Positions 34,395-45,829 of a stretch of DNA of 64,000 nucleotides are shown here, in pieces. The position numbers and the translations under genes are program-made. The notes under the pieces were generated by a model, which saw only the letters and a program-made list of their open reading frames with translations, made no database searches and had not been told where the DNA came from. The stretch comes from Aquila chrysaetos chrysaetos (lineage: Eukaryota; Chordata; Aves; Accipitriformes; Accipitridae), in the NCBI RefSeq assembly GCF_900496995.4, contig NW_024470384.1:1-64000 (forward strand), in the 5' to 3' direction. Position 1 is the stretch's first letter, and each line of letters opens with the position of its first letter.

Positions 34395-35569
34395 GGTCCC
34401 CGGGAGCCGCGTGGCGGTGCGCAGGGCGCGGGTCTCGGCGGCAGCGGGCGAGCGCCGGGACCGCGGGTGAGGCGAGCGATCCCCTCCGGCGGGGGCGAGG
34501 GCGGGGGCGGGGGCGGGGGGTGCCTCCTGCCCGCTGGCCGCCCGGGGCTGCCGGGACGGGAAGCTGCGAAGCGGCCACCGCGGCAGGCTCCCGGTCCGCC
34601 GGAGGCGAGCCGGGCCAGGGCAGCGCCGCCGGGGAGTTCCCCGAGAGCCGCCGGTAGAAGGGAAGAGGGGACGGAGGCGCGCACCCCCCAGGCGCGGCCA
34701 GCGGGCGCCTCCCCGAGTCGCCAGAGCTGCCCCCGGCCCCGCTCGGCCCGTGCGGCTGCCCCCAGCTCCAGCCCCTCCCCTGAAGCCTGTGCTGTGGCCG
34801 CAGGCAGCCCCCGAGCCCTGTCGTGAGGGCAGCAAGCCGGCCCTGCGGTGTTCTCGAGTCTCCCTCAACGTGGGTGCCGCTAGCAGCGGCGCGGGGAACG
34901 AGCGGCGTCTGCGGAAGCCCCTGCGGAAGGAGGGGGCTCCGGCCAGGGTCGAGCTGCGGTCATAACGGTCACTGCTGCCTCTTTCCCTCTCCCAGAGGCC
35001 AGGCTGTGGGTGCGGTTGTCCGTTCGTCCCCCGGGGATGCCGTTGAAAGCAGCAGCCTCAGGCTTGCGTGGGCTGTCTCTGCCTGGCCTCCCTCTCCTCG
35101 CGGCGCGGGAGCGCAGAGGGACAGGCGGAGCGCTTACTGGCTGTGGGCAGGAGCTGCTGAAGCTGGAGAGGCCACAGAAGGGTAAAGAAGAAGAAACGGA
35201 AGGCCGACTGGCCGGCAGCTGCCTCCCGCTGCAGGCAAGAGAGAGCCTGCCTCTCCGGGTGTGGAAGGATCCCTCCTCGTAGTCCACAGCAGGTCAGACC
35301 GCCAGGGTCCGTATGCACGACCGGCAGCGGGGTACGGCCACGTAGCGAGCGAGCGAGGCTACGTGTCTAGGAGGCCTCATCTCGTAAGAGCCGTGAGACA
35401 CTCGCGTGTTCCGTTATGTGGAGGACAGCCAAGCGACTGGAGTTACAGAAGAGGAAGGGAGGAGAGAAGGAGAAAGAAGCGTCTGAGCTGGCAAGGTCTC
35501 CTGGCAGCTCCAAGAGCGAGAGCTGTGGTGAGTCCTGGGCCCTCGGGGCCCTGTCGCTCCTCTTGTGCG

Positions 35570-36985
35570 TCCCGGTCCCTCCCTCCCCCTCTCCTGGCCC
35601 CCTTGCTTTCCCATGCTGCTGTGACGTTTGGGGGTTGGTTTGGTTTGGGGTTTTTTTTTTGGTTTTTTTTTTTTTTTTTTTTTTTTGCTTCCCTGTACCT
35701 CTCCTCTTCTGGCTATTCTCTTGTCCTGCTCCCTCTTCCTCTCCCCCTTTCTCTCTCTCGTTCAACTGCCCCCCTTCCTTTTTCTCTCTGCGTTCTTGTC
35801 CTGCTCCCTCTCCCTCTTCCCCCCCCACCGCCCCCCCCCCCCCACTCTTTGTCCTGCAGCCAGTCCCTGTTTTTTCCTTTTCGGTCTCCTTGTCCTGATC
35901 TGCATCCGCCTCTTTCCCCGCCTCCCAATTTCTCTGGCCCGTTCCCTGGTGTTCTTTTCCTCTCTGCGCCTGTACGTGCCGCTCTGTGTCCCTGCCTTCC
36001 TATCTCTCGTCTTCCTACTTTCTCTTTCTCTCTCTATCCCTTTGTCTTGCTCGCTGTTGCTGTTTATTTTTTGTCATTCTGGATCTCACTGTCCCCGTCC
36101 TCCTTCCTGTTCATCTCTTGCTCTCTCTGACCCTTTGTGCTGCTTCCTGCCCCTTTTTTATTCACCCTCCCTCTCTCTGCAGGGCTCCTGATACTTCTCT
36201 TTCTAAATTCCCCAACCCCCTGTGCTTCTCGCGGTCTCTGGCTCTCTCTCTGGGGCGCGCGCTCTCGTTGTCATTGTTCTTGTCTGTCGCTCTGTCTTGC
36301 TTCCTGTCCCGTCGTTTCTCGCTGTATCCCTTTGTCCCGCTCCCTGCTTGTATTCTATTCCTCTCTGTCCTGAGGACCGTCCCCGTTTTTTATCTGCGTC
36401 CTGCCGCTGTCCTGATTTGTCCTTCTCTGCCATGTTCCCTGTCCCTCTTTCTGTCTCTTTTCCTCTGTCCCTGCTGCTTATTTCTCCATCTCTGTCCAGA
36501 CCCCTGTCCCTTCCCCCCCATCCCGCCCTGCTGTCCCTCTGCCTTGCTTTCTTTCGCTCCCTTTTCTGTCTGTCTCTCTCTGCCCCATTCCCTCTCCCGT
36601 CCTTTCTAACTGTGTCCCCCTGTCCAGCTAGCTGTCTCTTCTTTCTTTTTTCTGTTCCTCAGTACTTTTTTCTTTTCCCGTATCTCTCTCCCACTGCCCG
36701 TCGCAGTTGGTTTTTTCTCCTCCGATGCTGGCCTGCTCTTTGTCCCTTTTGTCTCTCTCTGTCCTTCCGTCGTGCTCCCTGTGTCTATTTAATCCCTTCA
36801 TCTCTGTCCTGCAGCCCGTCGCGATTTTTTTTTTTCTCTTCCGTCCCTTTGTCCTGCTCCCCGTCCTTGTCTCTCTTTCCCTTGGTTCTGCCTCCCGTCT
36901 TTTTTTCCTTTCTTTCTCCATCTCTCTGTCCTGCTCCCTATCCCTCGCGCGCGCTCTCTGTTTCTGCGTCCTTCTCCTTGCCTTT
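35570..36985 (+). repeat. Polypyrimidine tract of about 1.4 kb
   Basis: The plus strand is almost purely C and T, made of CTGTCC, CTCTCTC, CCTTTT and CTGCTCC words, with poly-T (about 35650-35687) and poly-C runs. Long open frames here encode Leu/Ser/Pro/Phe strings and are composition artefacts. The part to 36677 is shared with the inverted copy. Confidence 0.85.
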
Positions 36986-39900
36986 CCCCACGTTCTCTGT
37001 CTTGTTCCCTCTTTGGTTTTCTTGTTTTCCGGGTGGCTGGGCCCGGCTACCCGCGGGGGTGCTTCGGCTCGGGGGTTTGGGGTGGGGGCCTGGCCGTGCC
37101 GGCGATGGCGGGGAAATAAAGCCTGAAAGGGCAATCGCGAAGCGACGCCCTGCCTGTGCTGGGGCTGCCCCGCAGAGGCGTGGGGCCGGGCCCTCCGCAG
37201 GTCGCGGGCACTCCCCAAAACTGCGCGTGGGGCCCCGGGGGTGCGGGGCTGCGGGGTGGCTACGCTCGGCGTCGCCCGTGGGCGCTGCAGGGTCAGAAAT
37301 GGAGAACAAGTTTTCTGTTCCCGGGGCTTGACGACAGGCTCGCGCGGCTGATTTTGGGGCTCGGAAACAGACCGAGCTGCGCGGCTTTGGGCCCAGAAAC
37401 AGAGGTCCGGCCCTGCGTTTTTGGGCCTTGAGAACAGGCTCGGCAGCCGGGGTTTTTGGCTCCCAAAGGGGCCCCGAGTCCGCTGGCGTGGGGGCCAAAA
37501 GCGGAAGCCGGCGTGGCTGGTTTGGCAGGCGGGTGGGAGGGTGTTGGGGGCTGCGGGGGGAAGCAGGGGGTGGGCAGGGTGCGTGGACCCTCCCCGGAGA
37601 TGGGGGTCTGGTGGCGTCGGACGCCGAAGTTCGGGAGGCCGGCGCGCAGCAGGCCGCACTCAACTTCTGCGATGGTCTGTGGGGGGAAAGGCGCTTTTCA
37701 GACCCCACGTGCCCTCTTTGAGTCCAGCTCTTCTTTCTGCGCTGCTCAGAATAGTTGTTCAGTAATTAATCGCCCGAACTAACGACTATTTATACGGCGT
37801 GTAACTCTGATGTTTAATCCCAATGCTCCAGTTTTGACAGCAGTTGATATACAACCTTGTGGAAAGGCCAGACCGTTGCACGTAGCTGGAGCTTGTAAGG
37901 AGAAGCAGCTGAAATCAGCCGGAGCTTCAGCGCGGAGCTGGGGCTTCAGCGAGCCAGAACTGTAGCAAGCGGGAGCTGGAACGAGGCTGGGGTGTCCGCT
38001 GTCTGGAGCGTGCATTAGCCAGAGGCGAAAGTACCTGCGGCTGTAACGAGCAGGAGCCGCGATTAGCTGGAGCGTCCGTCGGCCGGACCGCGCTCCCAGC
38101 ACGGCCGAAGGGCGGCCGGGCGCAGGCAGGGCTGTCCGCAGCAAGCAGCTCCGAGCAGCAGGGAGGCGAGCCGTCCTTCTGCCGGCGGGGAGCCCGGCCT
38201 CTTCCCTCGGGGATGCAATCCGCGCCACGCTCCTCTCTCTGCGTGGAGGGTCTCGCCCGGTCCGTTCCCGCGGGCAGAAGCAAGGTGGGGGTCCCCCGGC
38301 TCTCCTGGGGCAGCCCCCCTGTGAGGGGGCGCGGGCGAGGTGTCGTCGTCCCCTCGGTACCGGGCAAAGGGGAGAGAAACGGGCCGGTGGGAGCTCCTGG
38401 GGTGCGGAGAGCCCTTCCGGCAGAATCCTCCCCTGTCTTTTCACCGTTGGCTGGGTGCGACAAGCAGGTTCATTTCTTTGTCTCCTCTTTTCCCAGCGTC
38501 ACCTTCCGCGTCACACGAAGAAAATCCCGCGTGGGTAATTCCGCTTGCTGCTCAGGTAATCGCACGTATCGGGCTGGGGGAGCGGAGAGAAACACTTGCG
38601 AGTTCGAGGGCACTACGGATGCTCCACGTTAAACCCACAGAAAAGGCAAATTTGCTGCTAGTGCAGAAAAGCTGATGGAAAAATTGCTGTTAACAGATCG
38701 TGCCCTGTTCTTGCACTGGTCCCTTGATACGTTTTTGCTTCAGGTGAAAGAACGAAATTTCGTGTCTGGTAAATTCAGAGCTGCCTGTTAGCTTCTTTAG
38801 GGTCGAGTGTTTCTCTTCGCTCTGTTCATACGGATTTTATGGGCAAGTTGGAAACAGCCTTTTACTTTTTTATGTGTAACTGAATTTTTAGGAATATGTG
38901 GTGTCCCTGTAGTTCATTTTTGAGCACCTAGATGCCAGTAGAAATGTCATGAGTGAAACGTGATGGAAACTGGTACTTAAACTTGATTTTTATTTGGTTT
39001 TTTTTTTTTTTTTTTCTTCTTCCCCATTAAGAGTGTCGATGGCATGTTGTCCCGTGGCACAATCCCCATTCCGTTCAGCGGAGCCTTCAGTCTAGGACTT
39101 TTAAGTAAAAAAGTTTGTCCTTCCAAAAAAGGACTAGTCAGTCATTCATAGGACCGAGGCATAGACTTGGAGAGTCGCTTAAGTACGTGACCGGAATTAA
39201 AGCCAACTTTCAGTTGATGTTGCTGCTGTTGGTCTTTGCTTTCATTGATTTCTCCAGCACTCCGTCATGGTTGGGAGCTCTGAATCGTAATGTTTTTCAG
39301 TCTCTAACACGTTTCCACCTCCCCGCCACCCCCCCAAAAAAAGGAGAGGCAGTGTCTAAAAGTTAATTAGTTTCCTCACAAATGCGTGAGTAAATCAAAT
39401 TTGAGTTATGATGATTAAAACCATAAAAATGACACCGGTCTGGTGAGACAATAGCAGATCTGGACTACTTCTGAACAGGCATTCATCACACGCAAAAGTT
39501 GTCAGGGTGCGGATCACCTGCGCTTCATGCTCTGACGAGACAAAATGCTGAGGCAGGGATGAGCTCTGAAAGAGGGGGGGGGGGGGGGAAAAAAAAAAAA
39601 AAAAAGCTACAGGGTCACGGTTTTGTTTTGTTGTTGTTTGTTTTTAAAAGAGTGCAATATTGACTGGTGCCAGCCTGCAGAGCTCTTCTGCTGCCTGACC
39701 TCTCCTTCTCTTTCATGGCTGTAATTGTCGTTTGGATAATTGTAGAAGAGCAATTAAGTTACTTGCCTCTGTGAATGTGCTGGTAATACCAGGAAGGGAA
39801 ATGCTTGAACCAGTAGTGAATAACTTGGCTACAAGTAGAATTTCTGAAGGAAGAACAGCAGCAGCAACAGGAAGCAAATAGCGAGTGACCAAAAATTTGC

Positions 39901-41065
39901 GTGCGTCAAACGCATCAAAGCTTTATTGCCAAATGTTGTTTGGCAATATGTTCCAAATGGCTTTTTTTGGTAAACGTAAATTTTTAGGAAGTTCAGGGTT
40001 GTGTGTGGCAAAAGGTGTCCCTCTGCGTACGCGTCCTGCTACGGTAAATAGCATGGGTCAGTGGCAAGTCCAGCGGCAGGGCTGTTGTTCCCTACTCTCG
40101 ACGTTGCCAGAGCAGTGTTGCGGTATTGAGACCTTAACGGACGGGCTGAGGAATGGAAGGAGAATGCCCGTTTTCTGTAAGGGCTCAGAATGCCAACCCT
40201 TTTCTCTGTCTGCCGCTCCCCTGAGCGTGAGATGAAGCTGTTTTATTTTTCTCCCTTGTTCCTGGTCTAAATAATTCTGGAGCTGTTGCTGCTGTGGGTT
40301 TGCAATTTGTGTTACTGCATTTTTGTAGCGTTCTAGCGATGGGTCGTTTCTACTGGGGCGAAGCATCGAGATGCGGTTTTCGGTGTAAAGCGTCAGAAAC
40401 TACATTCACCGAAACCGGTAAGTCGCGGCGGAGGTGAAACCGATCTGGCGCGTGCGGCTGTGCTCGCAGGGATGCTCGGTGGCTCCTCATCAAAACGGCA
40501 AGGGGTGGGTGTGTGTGTGGACATCTGTAGGGTTGCGCTCTGGGTCCGAGAGCGTTAACGTATTTTTGCTGTGGGAAGATGGAATGGAGCGTGTGCCTGT
40601 CAAATGTCAGGGCAGTCAAAAGCTAGCAGGGACCCTGAGCGGGTTTGGTGGCGCAACTGCGGTTTTAAAAGATCTTGACCGTTTGGAGCAACGGCCTGGA
40701 AAAAATCATTCCTTTTTTGCAACGAGGCAGTTCGCAAGGACAGATGTGTTGCTGTGCTCTTTAGCAAAAATACTCAACTTGTGATGTATAGGGTGAGGAA
40801 GTCTTGGCTATACTAAGGCTTGAGAAAATGTACGTAGGTCTCTCTGTCTGTCACCTGCGTGTATCTAGGAAAGTGAGTTCTAGTGAAACTAAAGGTACCG
40901 ATGAGTCAAAAAAAAAAAAAAAAAAAAAAAAAAGGCACGGTTGTCTGAAAAATGCAAAAATACTTTTTGCTCTGCTCCGTCGTACTGTCTTCACAAACCT
41001 TCACAAAAAAAGGCAGCTTTGTATTCCTACCCAGCTTTATGCTAACGGGTTTTTTCTTCTCTCAG
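36986..41065. other. No gene firmly recognised; possible exons of an unknown gene
   Basis: A GC-rich part (to about 38450) passes into AT-richer DNA with poly-T, poly-A and G-run/A-run simple repeats (39000-39016, 39571-39605, 40908-40933). Two short open stretches have good splice-like borders: about 38498-38556 (after a long pyrimidine tract, before GTAATC) and about 40330-40410 (ending at GTAAGT). Neither encodes a family I know, and their phases do not join simply with the exons at 41.07 kb. Confidence 0.25.
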
Positions 41066-41891
41066 CTGGATGTCAGCTGGCACCGTTTCGCCGTGCTTGC
41101 CCTTTCTTCTGCCATGACAATACGAGACAGATGGAAAGAATCCATAGTGGTCTGCAAGTACAAGGTACGTCTGTGATGTGTGTCTGCGTTTTTCCAAAGG
41201 TACTTGCAGTATGGACTTTAACATTAAGAGTGTGCCAACTCTCCTTTTACATTTTTTTACGTGAAATATTGTAACGCAAATACTAAAAATAAGTTCTGTT
41301 CTGGAGCAAGTTACACCTATGCAAAGTTTACTTCCCTCCGTTTATTTTCTCTTCCTGAAAGCATAATCTTCTGTTTCTGTGCACTTGCTAGTAAATGATA
41401 TAGTGAAAATAATTTTGTACTAAAAGAGGGAAGAAACTGTTCGTAAGAGTTCAGCTGTTCAGAAGAAACAGACTTTGTTTTCATGATAAAAGCTTTATGC
41501 TTTTGCAGTCCATGAGTTTTTTAAAATAGCTTATAGGAGTACTCGACAACCTTACTGAGATAACTAGCATCTGTGCTAAAAGCAATCGAGGTCAAAGAAG
41601 AGACGTGGACAAAACAGGACAAATTGGCGTCGCATCTGTGTGTTTTCCAGGCTTTCCCAGGAAGCACTGGCAGCCCTGTAACTAGTGACAGTGAGTCCTG
41701 ATTGTTTTTGATGAGTTACTGCTTCAGTAATGTATTTTTTCCTTTAACCTACAGCGTGTCATTTTGACTTCAGTTGGAAAGAGATTTTCCAAAATGGAAG
41801 TCTTTGTCACTCAAAGAAATTTTCTTTTATGAACTTCCCATCAGAGTGGATCTTCAGAGGTGATCGACTTGACAGTAGAAGTCATCAGTAA
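41066..41891 (+). CDS. Candidate three-exon 3' end of an unidentified gene
   Basis: Three exons can be drawn: 41066-41164 (99 bp), 41651-41690 (40 bp) and 41755-41891 with a TAA stop. The first follows a branch-like TGCTAAC and a TTTTTTCTTCTCTCAG acceptor and ends at GTACGT; the second lies between GTTTTCCAG and GTGAGT; the third follows TTTTTTCCTTTAACCTACAG. Read in the frame beginning LDVSWHRFAVL, the phases join without a stop into a tail of about 90 residues ending RLDSRSHQ. I recognise no domain. The first exon is also open in a second frame. No poly(A) signal was found close by. The splice signals are good but could be chance in 4 kb of sequence. Confidence 0.25.
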
Positions 41892-42805
41892 CAAGACTTT
41901 TCACTCTCTTTAAAAAGAGGGGGGGAAAAAAAAAAAAAAAGTCAATTTCCTTCCAAAGACCCAAGCACAGCCCATCTTCCTAAAGTTGATGGCATCGCTG
42001 GTCTTTGGTTTCTCAGTTGTAACAGTCGCGACAACATGAAAATGTGTTGCTCTGCGTGCTTCAGTACTGCCAAAAGCATTAGGAAATCCGCCAGTCCTTT
42101 TTGGTAGTCTGAGGTATTGCAGCACTGGGGATTTTACAAATTGACCTGCATTGTTTAAAGTGTAACTGCCAAATAGCTGTAGTATATCATTTATGAGGTG
42201 TATGTAAGCAGTTAGGTATTTTTCTAAATGTTTAAAAAGAGAGGCAACTGAATGTTGTGGGTTTTCTTTCCTGACGTTTTGACGGAGTGCTCTGAAGTAC
42301 TTTCTTTCTGTCTGGCTTTCAATGGTGTGTTTCCCTGGCAGTTCAGTAGCACCTCTCTTGGGCAGCGCAGCTGGCCAGGTGTTCCTCCTCATTACGTAAC
42401 ACACACAAAAACCCCCTAGTCACATTATAACTGTGTACTTTGGAGATAGATAATTTAACGGTAGGAATTCAGAGCTGTGCAAGTTAAGGTAATGCAAAAG
42501 GAAAATCAAATACTTTTACAGTATAAGTATTCTTATTGGATGTATATAAACGTGGGCACACCCTTTGAGTGTAAAGTGAATTATTGAGATTTATTCTTTA
42601 TTTTTCATTTTGCTCTTTGAAGTTTTCCACTTCACTTTCAGCTTTATTCACCAAACAAGCAAGATGCAAAGCAGCAGCAGCAGCGCAAGGGCTGTAGCTG
42701 TTGCGGTGGATCCGTAAGCATAGATTCTGATTGTGTACGACCTCGTCCCGCAGCCTCCCGGGGTTCTCTCCCTGCAGCAGTGCTGTAAGGAAGGGAGGAG
42801 ACGTT
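41892..42805. other. No gene recognised
   Basis: AT-rich sequence with an A-run at 41925-41940. No recognisable exon, RNA or repeat up to the 155-bp repeat at 42806. Confidence 0.4.
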
Positions 42806-42961
42806 TTCCAACCCCGGCAAGAGTGTTTACTTGTGTGCTAAGCAGGTGTTCAAAATGGTATCAATTAGCCTAAATGCTGATTTTAAGTGTTCAAATAGCT
42901 CTTAACTTTTAAAGGAGGGTGGTGTATTTCGAGCTGACCTGTTTACCTGGAATCCTCCTTT
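42806..42961 (+). repeat. 155-bp repeat, copy 2
   Basis: Near-copy of 33741-33895, beginning GTTTTCCAACCCC and ending CCTCCTTTAG. It is followed directly by a minus-oriented ERVL LTR fragment. Confidence 0.85.
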
Positions 42962-43167
42962 AGCTCAGCGACTCTCCTTGTGCACCCCCAGCCTCCGCTG
43001 GCAGGGCGGTATGAGAAGCTGGAAGGTCCTTGACTTAGTATAAACCCTGCTTAGCAACAACTAAAGCGTCGGTGTGTTGTCAACGTTATTCTCGTCCTAA
43101 ATCCAAAATGGCCCTGTACCAGCTACTCAGGAAGAAAATTAACTTTATTCCAGCCAAAACCAGGACA
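42962..43167 (-). mobile_element. Avian ERVL-type LTR fragment, minus orientation
   Basis: The right end, read on the minus strand, is TGTCCTGGTTTTGGCTGGAA followed by TAAAGTTAATTTTCTTCC, the start of the family also seen at 22450 and 19680. Only about 200 bp of the U3 side is present. The other half ends at the 155-bp repeat. Confidence 0.75.
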
Positions 43168-43861
43168 ACCCCAAACCCCCCTGATTCTGGGTCTGCAACA
43201 GGGAAAAAAAACAAACGAATTTGGGACTCCTGGGAAAGCCAAATCCGCCTGGATCTGTGCAGCTGGAAAGGAAAAAATCCCACCCCGTTTTCACGCGCAA
43301 AACCACAACCAAAAGATCACCCCTTTTTATGTTGTGGAAAAGCACTGAAACACACCCCAAACTGAGTATTTTGAAAAAGCAAAAAACTTGCCAGTTTGGG
43401 GAAGATTGGGGGCGAAGCACAGGCAGTTTGAGGGGCATTGCTGGGGGTCCTCCCAGTGTGGATGATCTGGTGTGGATTCTCTGTTGCGCGTTATCCCAGG
43501 TGAGTTACCTGCTGTGGATCATCCCGGGTGGACTCCCTGGGGTAGGTCATCCCCGCCGTGTCCCCCCATCCACCTTTGTACCCTCACCTACCCTCCCCCC
43601 GTGTGTGTTTCTCCCCCATGTGCCCCCCGTTGCTCCGGCCCGCCCCCTTCACCCACGCGAGTTTTTAACCCATGCGAGTTGTTTCCCCCCCGCATGCCCT
43701 GCTCTCCTATCTCCTGCCCTCCCCCCCCCCCCCTTTCCCTCCTCCATATGCCACACCACCCCCCCCCCATCATCTGTCAGGCTCCAGACCCCTGGCATGC
43801 TGCCTGCACCCCATTCTCTGTCATTTTTTTTCTTCTTTTCCTTACAAGTTGTTGCTTGTTT
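43168..43861. repeat. C-rich low-complexity stretch between two LTR fragments
   Basis: The sequence grades into CCCTCC- and CCACCC-rich DNA (about 43560-43800) with several runs of eight or more C. No coding domain was recognised. Confidence 0.5.
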
Positions 43862-44012
43862 GTTTCTTTTTAATGATTAAACTGTTTTCGTTTCCAGCCA
43901 CGAGTTTTCTCACTTTCGCCCTTCCGATTGTCTCCCCGTCCCACTGGCGGCGGGGGGAGCGACGTGAGCGGTCGCGTGGGGCTTCGTTGCCGGCTGGCGT
44001 TAGACCACGACA
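43862..44012 (+). mobile_element. Avian ERVL-type LTR fragment, 3' half, plus orientation
   Basis: It contains TGATTAAACTGTTTTCG, CACGAGTTTTCTCACTTTCGC and ends GTTGCCGGCTGGCGTTAGACCACGACA. It is the counterpart of the minus-strand reading of 19680-19830. It is inverted relative to the neighbouring fragment at 42962-43167, so the two are not halves of one undisturbed LTR. Confidence 0.7.
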
Positions 44013-45100
44013 CGAGGTGAGTCGCAAGCCCTGCCTGGCTAATGCTGGAGGCTCTCTGCGTTCCTCCTGCCAGTCTTGACGGGCCGTCCTTGTTCTTCAT
44101 TGCCGCTTTATAGCGAGCGCCTCTTGCTCCGTAAGCAGCAGTACTCGGGCCGTGCAGGTGCTGCACGTTGCAGACAGCAAAGGGCAATTGTGACGCTTGC
44201 TGGGGGGAGCGGCAAGGGGTGCGGAGCCACGCTCCTGTAGGGAGCAAAGATGGAACCTCGAGGGCTCTGCGGTCATCTGCCGAGAACATCTACTATCCCG
44301 ACGCGCCGCTTTGCTTTCCCTGCTTCACGTCTAATTACTTTGCACGCCGGAGGGCGGGGCGGTAAGTAACACCGTGCAGCGTCTCTTCGATAAGAGACAA
44401 GCCCCGCACAAGAAGCCTTGCGTGCGTGCAGGATTAGGAGAGCAGAGTTGTGATAGCACAGAGGTGAGGAAAGGTGCGCCCCACCCCAACAGAGCCCCAG
44501 GATCGCCAGGGTATCGCTCGCTTGCAGGTGGGCCGCTCGCATCTGGTCCGCTGGGATGCGCCGTTTCCTGCTGAACAGAGCTGCCCCCCTGGCACGAGGC
44601 AGCTTTGGGTCTCTTGTGGCCTGCCTTCAGGCTGTCACCTGCACCAGGCGTTATTATTATTTTTTTTTAATCTCTCGCCAGCATCTGTTGGCTGGCTGCT
44701 GTCACTCCCAGAACCCTGATGCTGCATGCAGACGGATACAGCAGTCCCTGGGGCTTGGTCCAGGGGAACCCCCCGTCCCCCCTGCCCTTGCAGGTTCCCT
44801 GTGCTGCTTCTCCTGTCTAGATAATGGGGTGGGGGGGCAGGGACAGAAGCGACCGCCCGAATTGTCTGTTGTTTGTGCTTGACTGCTGTAACCGCTCCAG
44901 CCCCTCGGGTGCTTTTTGGAAGGGAGGCAATGAAGGGGACTGCCTGGGCTGCGAGTGGGGAAAGGGCAGGGCAATGTAAGCCCCGTGCCCCCAGTAAGTA
45001 GTTACCGCCTGTGGCTGGTCTGTACTGGGTTGAGCTGTCAGTCATCTCTCCTGCAGCTGATGCTCAGAAGAGGATCGTTGCGGGGATGCGGATGGTGCTG
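44013..45100. other. No gene recognised
   Basis: Ordinary mixed-composition sequence. A GCGGTAAGT donor-like site occurs near 44359, but no partner exon can be supported. Confidence 0.35.
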
Positions 45101-45111
45101 CGCGGCGAGCG

Positions 45112-45495
45112 AAGGCGGGAAGTGCGTTCTGGAGGCGCGCATGGGCGGTGGCGCGCGTGGCTGGGCCCCCGCTGTTGCCTAGCAGCCAAAGCGCTGTACG
45201 GCAGCTGGGGAGGCGCGCATGCGCGGTGCGCCTTTTACGGCGCTCGCCGCTGTTGCCTAGCAACCATAGTGCGACACGGCGTCTCAGCAGGTGCGGCGGT
45301 GTGCTTTACGGCGCTGCTGCTGTTGCCTAGCAACCGTGGCGCTGTACGGCAGCTGGGAGGCGCGCATGCGTGATGCGCCTTTTATGGCCCTCGCTGCTGT
45401 TGCCTAGCAACCGTAGCGCGACAAGGGCGTCTCGGCAACCGCGCATGCGCGGCGGCGTTGCTTTACGGCGCTCCTGCTGTTGCCTGGCAACCAAA
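45112..45495 (+). repeat. Minisatellite of RFX X-box and NRF1 motifs
   Basis: About five units of 70-80 bp carry, in order, GCGCATGCGC-type NRF1 words and a CTGCTGTTGCCTAGCAACC block. X-box-like palindromes lie at 45174-45187 (one change), 45252-45265, 45322-45335, 45399-45412 (all GTTGCCTAGCAACC) and 45479-45492 (GTTGCCTGGCAACC). NRF1 cores lie at 45215-45224 and 45441-45450 (exact) and 45362-45371 (one change). RFX proteins are known to bind such imperfect GTTGCC/GGCAAC palindromes. The units also share CTTTTACGGCGCTC. Confidence 0.8.
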
Positions 45496-45829
45496 AGAAT
45501 AAAGACTTCAAGGACAGCCAGCAAGAACTTCAAATGGGCGGTGGTGCAAAAAGAGCCCTTCGTCTCAAACGGATCCTTCATTGCGCATGATTGGATGTAG
45601 CAGTACTGTGATAATCGGTTGCCATCATTTTTATGTATACGTTATACTAATCTGATTAATATGCAATTAGTTATTCTATAGGAACCGTGTGTGTAAACCT
45701 GTGGCACGCACGCTAGGTGGAACTATCCCGTGCATCCAGAGCTGCATGAAGAATGCCTGCTTTCTAAAACTCCAAAACGAGCCTTAGAGAGTTCTTCGAC
45801 CGGTTTTCAGTATCAGAGGTACAAGGGAG

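Larger units (their letters stand above)
33950..34965. promoter_or_regulatory. CpG-island promoter in duplication copy 1
   Basis: A dense CpG block with two recognisable factor sites: a ZNF143-type element (34136-34155, minus) and an NRF1 palindrome (34385-34394). Such a pair is typical of constitutively active CpG-island promoters. A run of 13 G at about 33938-33950 marks its left edge. Confidence 0.6.
33970..36677 (+). repeat. Segmental duplication, copy 1 (plus), with CpG island and CT-rich tract
   Basis: This segment matches the reverse complement of 58492-56071 and then, beyond the ERV-D insertion, of 48354-48094. Shared landmarks are the ZNF143-type and NRF1-type sites, GAAGGATCCCTCCTCGTAG-like sequence near 35265, and the long CT-rich tract. 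The copies differ mainly by small indels in homopolymers. Reading frames differ between copies, so the segment is probably not protein-coding over most of its length. It may be the promoter and first exon(s) of a transcript; a GTGAGT donor-like site is at 35529. Confidence 0.85.

Noticed and set aside
36222-37331. A 369-codon Leu/Ser/Pro-rich frame and similar ones at 35261-36130 and 56021-56905
   Set aside because: Composition artefacts of the CT-rich tract. The frame is not conserved between the two copies of the duplication.
43221-43880. 219-codon frame across the C-rich stretch
   Set aside because: It runs through low-complexity CCC/CTC sequence and into an LTR fragment, with no domain.
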